A stretch of DNA of 64,000 nucleotides from Algoriphagus aquimarinus (GCF_900112005.1 NZ_FOKK01000002.1:1-64000), one strand, 5' to 3'; shown: positions 25,036-35,929, counted from the stretch's first letter. The notes: generated from the letters alone by a model not told the origin. Numbers and translations: made by a program.

Positions 25036-25230
25036 ACTTCTTTACGAAAAGCCAGCTCTTCGTATTAAAATCCAATACAAAAGTAAATGAAAAGCAACAG
25101 CATTTCGTTCCCTCTTCTCTAAATAAAAAAGGAAGTTGGAGGAGCATGAATCATCGCTCCAGCAACTAAAAAAATTCAACCCACTTCTATCGCTGAGACA
25201 CCCCTAAGAGTCTCTCAACTTTGAAAGCCC

Positions 25231-25575
25231 ATGAAGTTACCCCTGATCGGAAATATTCTGATGGTGACGATTCCCTTGGAATGGATTGGAACTCCCAATG
25301 TTTTATCATTTTTACTTCTTTTAGATTTAATTCTACTCTGGTAATACTGGGATTTTTTCAGACCGCTGATTGATGAAAGAAAAAGTAGCTATGATGTGAA
25401 ATCTGGATCAATGAGAACTCGGAACGGATATTTAGTTTGACTAGCTAGCCTTGCATTCCAGTTCTCTGCTAATCAGTTTTCATTTTGGAATTGGCCGGCT
25501 ACTTTGACTACCGTTATTCTAGGATTGATTTTGTCGGCTTTGAGTTCTCGAGTAGATCGTACACCTTCTCTCTAA
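25231..25575 (+). pseudogene. membrane-protein pseudogene with two in-frame stops
   Basis: One frame from ATG 25231 to TAA 25573-25575 gives a 114-residue readable product interrupted by TAA at 25342-25344 and TGA at 25438-25440. Segments such as GNILMVTIPLEWIGTP, VLSFLLLLDLILLW, DFFRPLIDERKSSYDVKSG and WPATLTTVILGLILSALS look like a small two- or three-TM membrane protein. Frame is kept across both stops, so nonsense decay is the simplest reading. Not assigned to a family. Confidence 0.5.
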
Positions 25576-25666
25576 ATAGATTTAAGAATTCCTTAACACG
25601 ACTTTCAATTTATACTGCGCTATTAGACTGTACTTTGTTATATTAAATTCACAAAACTTCAGTTTG

Positions 25667-27031
25667 ATGAACGCGCACTATAAAATCACTTTTGCAACGC
25701 TATTTTTTCTAGCACTTTCCACCAACGTTTTCGCCCAAAAATTCCTTCCTTCTGCATTCCCAGATCGAATCGTTCTTAGTTGGTCTGATAATCCCATGAC
25801 CACACAGTCGGTCACCTGGCGAACTTCAAAAGAGGTCGCCACTTCCAAAGCGCAAGTTATCCTTGCTCCAAATACGCCTATATATTTAGAAAGCGTGGAG
25901 ACCATTGATGCTAAAATGGAAGTGCTCGATGTAGATAGCGTGCAAGCAAATTATCACTCGGTGACTTTTCGACATCTTCAGCCAGCGACCACCTATGCTT
26001 ATCGTGTAGGAGGTGAAGGCACTTGGTCAGAATGGTTTCAATTCACCACTGCTCCTGAGAAAGGGACTCCGTTTTCCTTCATTTACTTTGGTGATGCCCA
26101 AAATAACCTGAAATCCCAATGGTCAAGAATCATCAGACAGGCATATTCAAACCTTCCCAAAGCAGCTTTCATGGTACATGCCGGTGATTTGATCAACAGC
26201 ACGCAGTCTGACTCGGAATGGGGCGAGTGGAACTATGCAGGCGGATTCATCAATGCTATGATCCCAAGTATTAGTACTCCTGGCAATCACGAATATGATC
26301 GTGCAGAAGATGAAACTTTGGTTCTGGATTACCATTGGAAAAAACAATTTACCCTTCCAGAAAATGGTCCAAAGGAATTCTCAGAGACAGTATATTACAC
26401 TGATTATTCCGATTTACGTATGATTTCACTCAACTCGCAAGAGATTGTTTCAGATGAAAAGTCAATGGAAACACAGAAAAATTGGCTAGAAAAAGTACTC
26501 TCTGAAAACACGCAAAAATGGACAATCATTACTTTTCACCATCCTATTTACTCCTCAGGCACTGGGCGCGACAATCAGGAATTTCGCGAAGCCTTCAAGC
26601 CTGTTTTTGACAAATACAAAGTTGATCTAGTGCTCCAAGGTCATGACCACTCCTATGGCAGAGGAAGAAATCTGCCTTCTGGAGTAGCAAGTCAGGATCC
26701 CGCAGTCCAAGGTCCAGTTTATGTGGTATCTGTAAGTGGTCCCAAAATGTACAATCTCACGCCTGACAAATGGATGGATCGCGCAGCTTCTAACACGCAA
26801 TTGTATCAGCTAATTTCTATCGAGGGGAACAGACTCAGCTATGGAGCATATACCGCCAAAGGTGATTTGTACGATGCTTTTGACTTGATCAAAGATGGCA
26901 ATAAACCAAAAGAATTTATCGACAGATCAGATAAGGCAATACAGGAAGCCATCGAACTTACGCCCGGGTCTGACAAGAAAATGACGCCCGAGGAAATGGC
27001 GGAATATATGCGCACCTATAAAATAAGGTAA
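25667..27031 (+). CDS. secreted purple acid phosphatase-like metallophosphoesterase
   Basis: A 454-aa exported protein (signal peptide ending VFAQ). Residues ~30-125 form a fibronectin-III-like N-terminal domain typical of purple acid phosphatases (PDRIVLSWSDNPMTTQSVTWRTS, TYAYRVGGEGTWSEWFQFTT). The catalytic domain has all dinuclear-site motifs: YFGDAQNN, VHAGDLINS, TPGNHEYD, TFHHPIYSSG and VLQGHDHSYGRG. Phosphomonoester hydrolysis in the periplasm or outside is expected. A TTG just before the ATG is an inferior start. The C-terminus has a short charged tail (KKMTPEEMAEYMRTYK). It is alone in its unit. Confidence 0.92.
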   Translation: MNAHYKITFATLFFLALSTNVFAQKFLPSAFPDRIVLSWSDNPMTTQSVTWRTSKEVATSKAQVILAPNTPIYLESVETIDAKMEVLDVDSVQANYHSVTFRHLQPATTYAYRVGGEGTWSEWFQFTTAPEKGTPFSFIYFGDAQNNLKSQWSRIIRQAYSNLPKAAFMVHAGDLINSTQSDSEWGEWNYAGGFINAMIPSISTPGNHEYDRAEDETLVLDYHWKKQFTLPENGPKEFSETVYYTDYSDLRMISLNSQEIVSDEKSMETQKNWLEKVLSENTQKWTIITFHHPIYSSGTGRDNQEFREAFKPVFDKYKVDLVLQGHDHSYGRGRNLPSGVASQDPAVQGPVYVVSVSGPKMYNLTPDKWMDRAASNTQLYQLISIEGNRLSYGAYTAKGDLYDAFDLIKDGNKPKEFIDRSDKAIQEAIELTPGSDKKMTPEEMAEYMRTYKIR

Positions 27032-27209
27032 TTGACTTTTAGAAAACTTATCCACGCCTCCCAAACAAACCGACATATTTGAGGTTTAAAAAGTAAACGT
27101 AGTATAACTAAACTGGCTTATTTATTGCCTCAATAGTAGTTTAAAGACCAGTATATTTACAAACACTAGTTAAACGCTCAATTCCATTAAACGCTTTTTC
27201 GGTAAATTT

Positions 27210-30200
27210 TTGAAGATTCTGGGTATTGTTATCGCCGTTATTCTGGTGATCGTAATTGCCTTGATCATATTTATCCGTAGCCCTTGGGGTCAGGGGATAA
27301 TTGTGGACAAAGCTACCTCCTACGTTTCTGGAAAAACAGGCACTGAAGTGTCTATAAAACGTCTTTTCGTTACTTTTTCCGGGAATATTTACCTAGAAGA
27401 CTTATACCTAGAAGACCCCAAAGGTGACACCTTACTTTACTCCAAACATCTAGAAGCTGGAGTTGCTTTTGCGCCCTTACTTTCCACAGGAAATATCAGT
27501 ATTACCAAATTGGATTGGGATGGATTGGTGGCCCGTGTAAATCGTACTACCGAATCAGAGAAGTTCAATTACCTCTTTTTTATTGAGGCTTTCACTACCC
27601 AAAATGAGGGGGCTATAGAAGTTGCAATGGACACCACTTCTTCAAAACCGCTCCAAATCAAACTTTCTCCAATTTCCCTCCGAAATATTGATATCACTTA
27701 TGTAGATGAAATATTGGGGATTGATGCGTCCATTTTACTTGGAGAAATGGACGTGACTATACCTGGCTTGGATTTGGAAAAATATGAGTTCAACATCAAA
27801 AAAGTAGCTGTTCAAAACGCTCAGATCAAATACCACCAAACTAAGCCTTTTCCGCCTTCTGAAGAATCAGCAGAGGAAACTCCTCCGCCAACCCTAAACT
27901 TGGATGAACTGCAGCTTACTAACGTCACAGCTGATTATATCAATGCCCCTGATCGACAGGAAGCACAAGTTCATATTGGAAATTTACTGGCAGAACTACC
28001 AGAGGTAAATCTCCACACGCAGACTGTAAAGCTTAGAACTCTGGCAATGGAGAAGTCTACAATTCTCTTCCATGATTTCTCCGTTGCTTCGCAGAGTGAC
28101 TCCCTAATTACGAATGAATCTGCCCCTTTTGAATGGCCTGTTTGGATCGTGGAAGCTGAGAAAATATCAATTGATTCCACTGACATAGTATACAAATCCG
28201 CAGAGGTTGCTGTCAGAAAAGGCCAGTTTAATCCAGAAGTGATTGTACTCTCCAACTTAACTTTAGGAGCGGAGAACTTATTTCTTAAAGACAAAAAAGT
28301 CGGCGCAAAACTTCAGAAATTTCATTTTCATGAAGGCAGTGGCTTTGAGCTAAAGGAACTCCATTTTGGGTTTGAAGCAGGAAGCAATTCAGCCCAGCTA
28401 GATGATTTCGTACTTACTACCAACCGAAGTAAACTGGATGCAGAGATTTCGCTTGACTATCCTTCCATCCAATCACTCATCGACGATTACGAGACGCTCA
28501 AGTTTGATCTGACTGTAAACGAATCCACAATAGACGTACGTGACGGCTATTTCTTTGACCCAACTCTGGCTCAGGACACGCTTATTCGTGAACTTGCAAA
28601 AGCTCCTATTATACTGGATTTGTCAGCAAATGGGGACTTGAAAGCGATGAACATCTCCAGTCTGAATCTTAATTGGGGAGAAAGCATTTTCAATGCTCGT
28701 GGCAAGGTTCAAAATCCGATGGATGTAGACCTGCTTGTATTTGATTTCCCAAAATTAAACTTACAGACCAACCGTGAAACTCTTCTGAAATTCATCAAGG
28801 AAGAAGATTATGGGATTAAATTCCCTGAACAAATCACCTTGAAAGGAAATGCCAATGGCATGCTTGACGACCTGTTAGCTAATCTGGATTTAGAAACAGA
28901 TATGGGAAGCATCCTTCTAAACGGAGGTTACCAAAACAACGGACAGATTGCCTTTGATGCCAATTTAAAAGTAAATCAACTGCAACTCGGCACCCTCTTA
29001 AAGCAACCAGAGCTTGATACTCTGACTTTTGAAATCATAGCCAAAGGTTCTGGCTCCAATCTTAATAATTTGAATGCTGAACTATCTTCCACATTCGAGC
29101 GACTTCGCCTTTACGGTTCTGACTATTCCGGACTGAAGCTGGAAGGTAAACTGGTCGATGGAGCAGGTGACATACAAGCTGGTTTGGATTCAGAGTTTTT
29201 GGACTTTGCCTTAGTGACAAAATTGGATTTAGATTCAGTGAATACTAAAATCGATCTAAATCTAGATTTGAAAGGTGCAGATTTTTATGAACTTGGACTT
29301 TCTGGAAAAAGCTCCCGAGCACAGCTAAAACTCGATGCAAATTTCGAAGGAAATCTGGACGAGTTTGACCTAAATGCGCTGCTACAGGACGGGACAATTC
29401 TCTATGACAACCGAAATTATCCTCTAGGCACCATGTCTACTGTTGCAAGTGTTAGAGACGATTCTACAAGTGTGGACATTGCGAGCAAACTGGTTAACGG
29501 ATACGTACGCACAAATACCAACCCTACCGAATTATTTGAAGCACTAACCGCTCATTTCCGCCATTACCTGGACAAGTCTGACACCTTGGCTTTTACTGAT
29601 GAGCGGGATATTGTCATGAATATGGATTTGAAAATTTCTGACGATCCTTTACTTTCAGAAGTTCTCATTCAAGGTTTGCAGCAGTTTGACTCAGCAAGTA
29701 TTAAAGCTGATTATTTCCAAAACATAGATTCTCTGACTGCCACTATAGAGTTCCCATATATCAACTACTCAGGCACTGAAGTGGATAGTCTGGGAGTGAG
29801 AATCAGATCAAACAGGGAAGAACTCCGCCTCTATTTAGGTTTTCAGGATTTGACATCAGGCCCGTTAAGTATGGACAAAACTTTCTTTACTGGTCAATTG
29901 GCTGATTCAAGATTATATTTTGACTTCCACTCCTACGAAGAAGATGAGCGAACCTATCACGTATCCTCAGATATTGGGCTCAATGGTGATACACTCAGCT
30001 ACCATGTTTCTTCTATAGATCTGATTTTAAAAGGAGAAGAATGGACAATACCTGAGAAAAATTTTGTCAAATATTCTGGGGAAAGCCTAGAATTCAAAGA
30101 CTTTAAATTCTCTAAAGGCAATCAAGCACTTTCCATGGTGAATAACGCAGAAGGGTTTACAGATGAGAACATTGCTCTTCTATTTCAAGGATTTAGACTA

Positions 30201-32258
30201 TCCACTTTTACCAGTCTGTTTAATCCTGAAGAAATCATTGCTGGGGGATTAATGAATGGTCAACTAGTGGTAGAAAACCCCTTTGGAGCTACAGGACTCA
30301 TGGGACAACTACAGGTCGATAGCCTGAAAGTTCTTGGCGTACCGCTGGGAAGTCTGAATTTGGAAGCTACCGCAAAGAGTATAGGAAATTATATTTTAGC
30401 ACTTACCATAAAAGATGCTGGACTAGACTTAGACTTAAACGGGGAATTTGTGGCTGATGAGGCAGGCGGGGAATTTGACATAACGCTAGATTTGAACAAA
30501 ATCGAAATGCAAAAAATTGCTGAACTTTCCCAAGGTCAAATTCTAGAAGGCTCTGGATATCTTTCAGGCAAAGTCACTGCCAATGGGACTACTATCGAGC
30601 CACTCTATCAAGGAGATTTTAAGTTTAATGAAGCCTCTTTCATCCCTGCAGAACTGAACACCAAATACCTGCTTTCCAACGAAACTATACGAGTGGATAA
30701 TGATGGTGTTTATTTTGATCAATTCACTTTACGGGATACAGAGAATAACACATTCGCAATTGACGGCACAGTCTTCACCGAGAGTTTCATCAATCCTTCT
30801 TTCGACCTGAGACTCAAAGCTGACAATTTCATGGCTGTGAATTCCACAGATAAAGAAAGTGACCTGATTTATGGAAAAGCATCCCTGGATGCTGACGTTA
30901 CCATCAAAGGTGACTTGGTTTTACCAATAGTAAACGCTCGCCTAGGTGTCAAAAACAATACAGATTTGACCGTGATTATTCCCGAATCCCAGCTTGATTT
31001 GGTAGAGAGAGAAGGCGTAGTTCTTTTTGTCAACAAAGAAAATCCTGATGACATCCTGACTAGACAGACTGAAGAAACTACAAGTGCCTTTTCCGGCTTT
31101 GACATACGAGCCTTACTCAATATAGATCCAGAGGCGCTCTTCACTATCGTAATTGATCCTGCGACAGGAGACAACTTACAGGTGTCAGGAGACGCCAACT
31201 TACAAATGGACATCAACCCAAATGGACGAATTACACTTAGTGGTAATTATGAAATTTCAGATGGACATTATGAGATGTCACTCTATAATCTGGTAAGTAA
31301 GAAATTTGATATTAACCAAGGAAGTAGAATTACTTGGAATGGAGATCCTATGGATGCGAGCATGGATATTCAAGCGATCTATACAGTAGAAACTGGAGCC
31401 TCGGAACTAATGTCTTCTCAACTCACTGGCAGTAACAATGAGACTAAGACTCAGTATCAGCAACAATTGCCATTCCTAGTCTACCTCAATGTCAAAGGTG
31501 AGTTGCTTAGACCTGAAATTTCCTTTACGCTGGACATGCCTGAAAATCAACGAGGGGCATTTGGTGGAAATGTATACTCTAGAGTATTGCAAATCAATGA
31601 GCAAGAAGATGAACTTAATAAGCAGGTTTTCTCCCTCCTAGTCCTTAATAGATTCTTCCCATCTTCCGGAAGTGATGGATCAACAGGAGGAGCTGAATCT
31701 ATTGCTAGGAATAGTGTGAGTCAGATACTTTCTGATCAAATGAACGCCTTGTCCAACAGGCTTTTTGGAAACAGTGGTTTTCAGGTTGGCTTTGATGTAG
31801 ATAGTTATCAGGACTATCAATCCGGAAGTGCTCAAAACCGAACCGACCTCAATATTAATGCTCAGCAGACTTTATTTGACGATAGATTAATCGTTCAGGT
31901 AGGTAGCCAAGTCGATCTCGAGGGAAGCTCTCAAAATTCTCAGCAAGCCAATTCCATATTGGCAAACATTAGTTTTGAATACATGCTGACAGAGGATGGT
32001 AGATGGAGAATCCGTGCTTTTAGAAAAAATCAATTCCAAAGTATCATAGACGGACAATTAGTAGTGACGGGAGGCGGTTTAATATTTAACCGTGAGTTCA
32101 ATGAATTCGCTGAGTTATGGAAAGCGCCTTTATCCCCAAAAGATCAGAACAAAACTAATCCTATCGAGGAGTTGGAAAAAAAGAGAAAAAAAGAGAAAAA
32201 AACTGAGACAAGAAACGAGAAAAAGGCAGCCAAAGAATCAAAGAAAAATGAAGACTAG
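27210..32258 (+). CDS. tamB: TamB-like translocation and assembly protein
   Basis: A ~1682-aa protein with an N-terminal membrane anchor (VIAVILVIVIALIIFI) followed by a long repetitive beta-rich region of the AsmA/TamB type, which forms a hydrophobic groove thought to carry lipids or barrel proteins across the periplasm. The C-terminal DUF490-type region is recognisable (NLQMDINPNGRITLSGNYEISDGHYEMSLYNLVSKKFDINQGS, GGGLIFNREFNEF). The last ~30 residues are a Lys/Glu-rich tail. The start is uncertain: TTG 27210, or ATT 27186, which would add the basic segment KRFFGKF. It overlaps tamL by 11 bases. Confidence 0.9.
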   Translation: MKILGIVIAVILVIVIALIIFIRSPWGQGIIVDKATSYVSGKTGTEVSIKRLFVTFSGNIYLEDLYLEDPKGDTLLYSKHLEAGVAFAPLLSTGNISITKLDWDGLVARVNRTTESEKFNYLFFIEAFTTQNEGAIEVAMDTTSSKPLQIKLSPISLRNIDITYVDEILGIDASILLGEMDVTIPGLDLEKYEFNIKKVAVQNAQIKYHQTKPFPPSEESAEETPPPTLNLDELQLTNVTADYINAPDRQEAQVHIGNLLAELPEVNLHTQTVKLRTLAMEKSTILFHDFSVASQSDSLITNESAPFEWPVWIVEAEKISIDSTDIVYKSAEVAVRKGQFNPEVIVLSNLTLGAENLFLKDKKVGAKLQKFHFHEGSGFELKELHFGFEAGSNSAQLDDFVLTTNRSKLDAEISLDYPSIQSLIDDYETLKFDLTVNESTIDVRDGYFFDPTLAQDTLIRELAKAPIILDLSANGDLKAMNISSLNLNWGESIFNARGKVQNPMDVDLLVFDFPKLNLQTNRETLLKFIKEEDYGIKFPEQITLKGNANGMLDDLLANLDLETDMGSILLNGGYQNNGQIAFDANLKVNQLQLGTLLKQPELDTLTFEIIAKGSGSNLNNLNAELSSTFERLRLYGSDYSGLKLEGKLVDGAGDIQAGLDSEFLDFALVTKLDLDSVNTKIDLNLDLKGADFYELGLSGKSSRAQLKLDANFEGNLDEFDLNALLQDGTILYDNRNYPLGTMSTVASVRDDSTSVDIASKLVNGYVRTNTNPTELFEALTAHFRHYLDKSDTLAFTDERDIVMNMDLKISDDPLLSEVLIQGLQQFDSASIKADYFQNIDSLTATIEFPYINYSGTEVDSLGVRIRSNREELRLYLGFQDLTSGPLSMDKTFFTGQLADSRLYFDFHSYEEDERTYHVSSDIGLNGDTLSYHVSSIDLILKGEEWTIPEKNFVKYSGESLEFKDFKFSKGNQALSMVNNAEGFTDENIALLFQGFRLSTFTSLFNPEEIIAGGLMNGQLVVENPFGATGLMGQLQVDSLKVLGVPLGSLNLEATAKSIGNYILALTIKDAGLDLDLNGEFVADEAGGEFDITLDLNKIEMQKIAELSQGQILEGSGYLSGKVTANGTTIEPLYQGDFKFNEASFIPAELNTKYLLSNETIRVDNDGVYFDQFTLRDTENNTFAIDGTVFTESFINPSFDLRLKADNFMAVNSTDKESDLIYGKASLDADVTIKGDLVLPIVNARLGVKNNTDLTVIIPESQLDLVEREGVVLFVNKENPDDILTRQTEETTSAFSGFDIRALLNIDPEALFTIVIDPATGDNLQVSGDANLQMDINPNGRITLSGNYEISDGHYEMSLYNLVSKKFDINQGSRITWNGDPMDASMDIQAIYTVETGASELMSSQLTGSNNETKTQYQQQLPFLVYLNVKGELLRPEISFTLDMPENQRGAFGGNVYSRVLQINEQEDELNKQVFSLLVLNRFFPSSGSDGSTGGAESIARNSVSQILSDQMNALSNRLFGNSGFQVGFDVDSYQDYQSGSAQNRTDLNINAQQTLFDDRLIVQVGSQVDLEGSSQNSQQANSILANISFEYMLTEDGRWRIRAFRKNQFQSIIDGQLVVTGGGLIFNREFNEFAELWKAPLSPKDQNKTNPIEELEKKRKKEKKTETRNEKKAAKESKKNED

Positions 32259-34542
32259 AGGATTCATATCGACTTTAACTATACTTCTACTTGCAGTAGT
32301 CCTAAGCTGCAACGTAAAGAAATATATTCCAGAAGGTGAGTTTCTATACAAAGGCGCTGCATTGGAAATAAATACCAAGGAAGATATAAAGGGACTGGAT
32401 GACGTAGAGGAAGAGCTAGAAGACTTGCTCAGACCAGAGCCAAACAGTAAGATCTTTGGAATGTATGTAGGACTATGGGCACACTATAAAGGAACCAAGG
32501 AAAAGCCAGGATTCATCAACCGCTTTCTGAATAAAAAAATCGGACAAGAGCCTGTTTACTTTAGTCAGGTAAATCCTAGCAGAACAGAAGACTTGATAGT
32601 AAACCGTCTAGAAAACAGAGGTTTTTTCTACAGCAATAGTATGTCGGAGGTGACGCGAAAGGGTCAATTTGCCGAAGTAGCGTACACTGTAAATATTTCC
32701 ACTCCATACACCCTAACAGAAGTAGTGGTAGATCGGGATAGTTTGGAAATCGACAAGGAAATCATTGCAATGATGAGTGAAACCCGTCTGGATTCTGGAA
32801 GTAGATTTGACCTCAACAAGCTAAATGCTGAACGAACTCGCATCGATTCCACACTGAAAGAGAGGGGCTATTACAACTTCAACAATGACTTCCTGATCTT
32901 TGAAGCCGACACAAACATTTCTGATAGTCTTCGTCTATTCAAGCTCTATTTGAGACTAAAGAAAAATGTCCCTGCCAAAGGCATTATTCCCTATAAAATT
33001 GATACTATCAACGTGTTCCCTAATTACTCCATTGATGAGGACGGGGACAAGCTGGATACAACCATATACGATGACAAAAACTTTATCCAAGGGAATTTTG
33101 TCTTCAAGCCAAGATTGCTAAACGAGTATATACTTATAGAAAATAATCAGAGATATAACCCTACGCTCTCAAGACTTACAAGCAATCGCCTCAGTTCTAT
33201 AGGAAATTACAAGTTTGTAAATCTTCGCTATGAGGAACTGGAATCCAGTGACTCCTTGGGACATCTCAAAGCTAGTATCTATCTGTCTCCAATGACAAAA
33301 AGGTCATTACGTGCTGAGCTACTAGCAGTATCCAAATCCAACAACTTTGCTGGACCAGCTTTGAATTTGATTTATAGAAACCGAAACTTATTCAAAGGTG
33401 GAGAAACATTGAATCTGACGGGAAGAGCAGGTTATGAATTTCAAATTGCTGGAGGAGAAAACAGAAAAGGTCTTCAATCTTTTGAGCTAGGCTTAGGTGC
33501 GGATTTAATTTTCCCTCGGGTTATTTTCTTTGTTCCAATTAAAGAAAAATTCAGTTACTCAGTACCCAAAACAAAGATGGGAATCAGTGCGGAATACCTG
33601 AGCAGAGGTGGACTTTATAGACTGAAGTCTATTTCTGCTAACTATGGCTACTTCTGGAACGCAAATCAGTTTGCATACCATGAAATCAATCCTTTAAGTC
33701 TGAGTGTGGTAAATCTCAGTAAAACTTCGCCCGAATTTGACCAGATATTAAATGACAATCCATTTTTGAAGCGCAGTTTTGATCAGAATTTCATAGCTGG
33801 AATTAATTACACTTTCAACTACAACAAGCTAAACGACAGATTTCGAACTCACGGTTATTTCTTAGGATTAGGGCTAGATTTTGCAGGAAATACTGTTCAC
33901 CTGCTCGACAAAATCTCGGGTACCGATGACGGGAAATTCCTAGGACTAGAGTATGCCCAATATGGAAAAATAGACCTTGACCTAAGGTATCATTGGAACA
34001 TTGACAAAAAGCAAACTGTAGCAACTCGTCTGTTTGCTGGTTGGGGCATGCCTTATGGTAACTCACAGTCTTTGCCTTACATTAAACAGTATTTTTCTGG
34101 CGGTCCTAATAGTGTGAGGGCATTTCGAATTCGCTCCATTGGCCCAGGGACTTATCGCCCTGAAAACTTTGATGTCAATTCCTACTTTGATCAATCCGGT
34201 GATATCCGGATCGAGGGAAACATTGAATATAGATTTCCAATTGTATCCTTACTGAAAGGCGCATTTTTTATGGATGCTGGAAACGTCTGGCTCATGAATG
34301 AAAATGAGGCCTTACCTGGAGGTAAATTCACCTCTTCTTGGTGGAGTGAATTAGCTGTGGGTGCCGGAGTAGGACTAAGGGTAGATATTCAGTTTTTTGT
34401 GATTCGATTTGATTTGGCTACGCCGCTGCGTGTTCCCTACTTGGACGAAGGAGAGCGATGGGGAAATACATTTGACATCGGAAGCAGATCTTGGAGAAAA
34501 CAGAATTTAGTATTCAATTTTGCGATAGGTTATCCTTTCTAA
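32248..34542 (+). CDS. tamL: TamL: BamA/TamA-family outer-membrane lipoprotein
   Basis: A 764-aa protein from ATG 32248, chosen because it begins a lipoprotein signal (TLTILLLAVVLSC, Cys after LS). An in-frame open stretch upstream only shadows tamB. POTRA-like domains occupy roughly residues 50-330 (PYTLTEVVVDRDSLEIDKEI, YNFNNDFLIFEADT). The barrel (GGLYRLKSISANYGYFWN, RLFAGWGMPYGNSQSLPYIKQYFSGGPNSVRAFRIRSIGPG) carries a V-R-A-F-R motif resembling the family VRGF/Y lid motif. It ends in an aromatic strand (FNFAIGYPF). Lipid-anchored TamA homologues paired with tamB are characteristic of Bacteroidota. Confidence 0.92.
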   Translation: MKTRGFISTLTILLLAVVLSCNVKKYIPEGEFLYKGAALEINTKEDIKGLDDVEEELEDLLRPEPNSKIFGMYVGLWAHYKGTKEKPGFINRFLNKKIGQEPVYFSQVNPSRTEDLIVNRLENRGFFYSNSMSEVTRKGQFAEVAYTVNISTPYTLTEVVVDRDSLEIDKEIIAMMSETRLDSGSRFDLNKLNAERTRIDSTLKERGYYNFNNDFLIFEADTNISDSLRLFKLYLRLKKNVPAKGIIPYKIDTINVFPNYSIDEDGDKLDTTIYDDKNFIQGNFVFKPRLLNEYILIENNQRYNPTLSRLTSNRLSSIGNYKFVNLRYEELESSDSLGHLKASIYLSPMTKRSLRAELLAVSKSNNFAGPALNLIYRNRNLFKGGETLNLTGRAGYEFQIAGGENRKGLQSFELGLGADLIFPRVIFFVPIKEKFSYSVPKTKMGISAEYLSRGGLYRLKSISANYGYFWNANQFAYHEINPLSLSVVNLSKTSPEFDQILNDNPFLKRSFDQNFIAGINYTFNYNKLNDRFRTHGYFLGLGLDFAGNTVHLLDKISGTDDGKFLGLEYAQYGKIDLDLRYHWNIDKKQTVATRLFAGWGMPYGNSQSLPYIKQYFSGGPNSVRAFRIRSIGPGTYRPENFDVNSYFDQSGDIRIEGNIEYRFPIVSLLKGAFFMDAGNVWLMNENEALPGGKFTSSWWSELAVGAGVGLRVDIQFFVIRFDLATPLRVPYLDEGERWGNTFDIGSRSWRKQNLVFNFAIGYPF

Positions 34543-34698
34543 ATTCAAAAGATAATACAGAGAATTTAAAAATTCACTGCGTTGAATTCCGCTTATCATC
34601 AGGCAATCCTTTGCATTCTCAGTATATTGAAGATGAATAAGGCTTACGCGTCATTCTACATCCATTTTTACAACCCTTAAATAAATACCACTAATAAT

Positions 34699-35604
34699 AT
34701 GGCATTTATAGATTATTACAGCGTCCTAGGCATAGATAAAAGTGCTAGCGAAGCCGATATCAAAAAAGCATACCGAAAGCAAGCTCGAAAATATCACCCC
34801 GATGTGAACCCTGACGACAAAAATGCAGAACTGAAATTCACAGAAGTGAATGAGGCAAATGAAGTGCTCAGTGATCCCGAAAAGCGTAAAAAGTATGATA
34901 AGTATGGCAAAGACTGGAAACATGCTGATCAGTTTGAGCAAGCGGGAGGAGCCGGCAGGCAGCAACGTGGCCAAGGAAACCCAGGTGCGGGATTTGGAGG
35001 ACAAAGTTACGGAGGAGCAGATTACTCAGATTTCTTCGAATCCATGTTTGGCGGATCAGACGGTGGCTTCCGACAAGGAGGCCGTAGTACTAAATTCAAA
35101 GGTCAGGACTTCAACGCTCAGCTGGAACTAGACATTCATGATGCCTATACGACGCATAAAAAAGTGCTCACCGTCAATGGTGAAAACATTCGCTTAACCA
35201 TAGCTGCAGGGATCGAAGATGGGCAAACCATCAAGATAAAAGGCAAAGGGTCACCGGGAATCAACGGTGGACCAAACGGTGATTTATATATCAAATTTGT
35301 GATCAAAAATAACACGAAGTTCACTCGAGAAGGAGACAATTTGTATTCCACTGTTGAAGTGGATCTATACACCGCACTGCTTGGTGGGGATATTATTGCG
35401 GATACTTTTGACGGAAAAGTGAAATTGAAAGTCGCTCCAGAAACTCAAAATGGAACTAAGGTTAGGCTAAAGGGAAAGGGATTTCCTGTCTATAAAAAAG
35501 AAGGTGAATTCGGTGACTTAACTCTCACCTATTCGATCAAGAACCCTACAAACCTGACCACAGAAGAGAAGGCCTTATTTGAAGAACTCCAAAAACTACG
35601 ATAA
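34699..35604 (+). CDS. cbpA: CbpA-type DnaJ co-chaperone
   Basis: A 301-aa type II J-protein that stimulates DnaK. The J domain spans residues 1-70 with the HPD tripeptide in [10 protein letters not shown]. It is followed by a Gly/Gln-rich linker ([23 protein letters not shown]) and two substrate-binding C-terminal domains ([48 protein letters not shown]). No CxxCxGxG zinc repeats, so it is CbpA-like and not DnaJ. It is followed after 1 base by the CbpM gene, which supports the assignment. Confidence 0.93.
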   Translation: MAFIDYYSVLGIDKSASEADIKKAYRKQARKYHPDVNPDDKNAELKFTEVNEANEVLSDPEKRKKYDKYGKDWKHADQFEQAGGAGRQQRGQGNPGAGFGGQSYGGADYSDFFESMFGGSDGGFRQGGRSTKFKGQDFNAQLELDIHDAYTTHKKVLTVNGENIRLTIAAGIEDGQTIKIKGKGSPGINGGPNGDLYIKFVIKNNTKFTREGDNLYSTVEVDLYTALLGGDIIADTFDGKVKLKVAPETQNGTKVRLKGKGFPVYKKEGEFGDLTLTYSIKNPTNLTTEEKALFEELQKLR

Positions 35605-35605
35605 G

Positions 35606-35908
35606 ATGGCACAGCAAGAATTAATAGTAATCGAAACGCTTTGTTCACATTATGAGATCGAAGTTTCATTTGTGGACTCACTTTACAGCTTGGGTTTAAT
35701 AGAAATTCATACTGTAGAGCAGACGCGCTTTATCTCAGAGGAAAAAGTAGCGGATCTGGAAAAAATGATCCGAATTCACCAAGAACTGGAAGTTAACCCA
35801 GAAGGTATAGATGTGATTTTTAATTTGCTTCGCAAAGTAGACGATCTAAAAAGTGAACTCACTGCTACCCAAAATCGACTTAGACGCTACGAACTAGAAA
35901 ATCAATAA
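35606..35908 (+). CDS. cbpM: CbpM-type chaperone modulator
   Basis: A 100-aa protein, mostly a MerR-like helical domain (IVIETLCSHYEIEVSFVDSLYSLGLIEI... TRFISEEKVADLEKMIRIHQEL). In other bacteria CbpM binds the J domain of CbpA and inhibits it. I start at ATG 35606, because the longer open frame would overlap cbpA out of frame. The C-terminal coiled-coil (LLRKVDDLKSELTATQNRLRRYELE) may aid dimerisation. Translationally coupled to cbpA. Confidence 0.88.
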   Translation: MAQQELIVIETLCSHYEIEVSFVDSLYSLGLIEIHTVEQTRFISEEKVADLEKMIRIHQELEVNPEGIDVIFNLLRKVDDLKSELTATQNRLRRYELENQ

Positions 35909-35929
35909 ACAAATCCCTTACTACTACTC

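Noticed and set aside
32092-32247. N-terminal extension of tamL
   Set aside because: It is the shadow of the tamB 3' end. The lipoprotein signal peptide begins at 32248.
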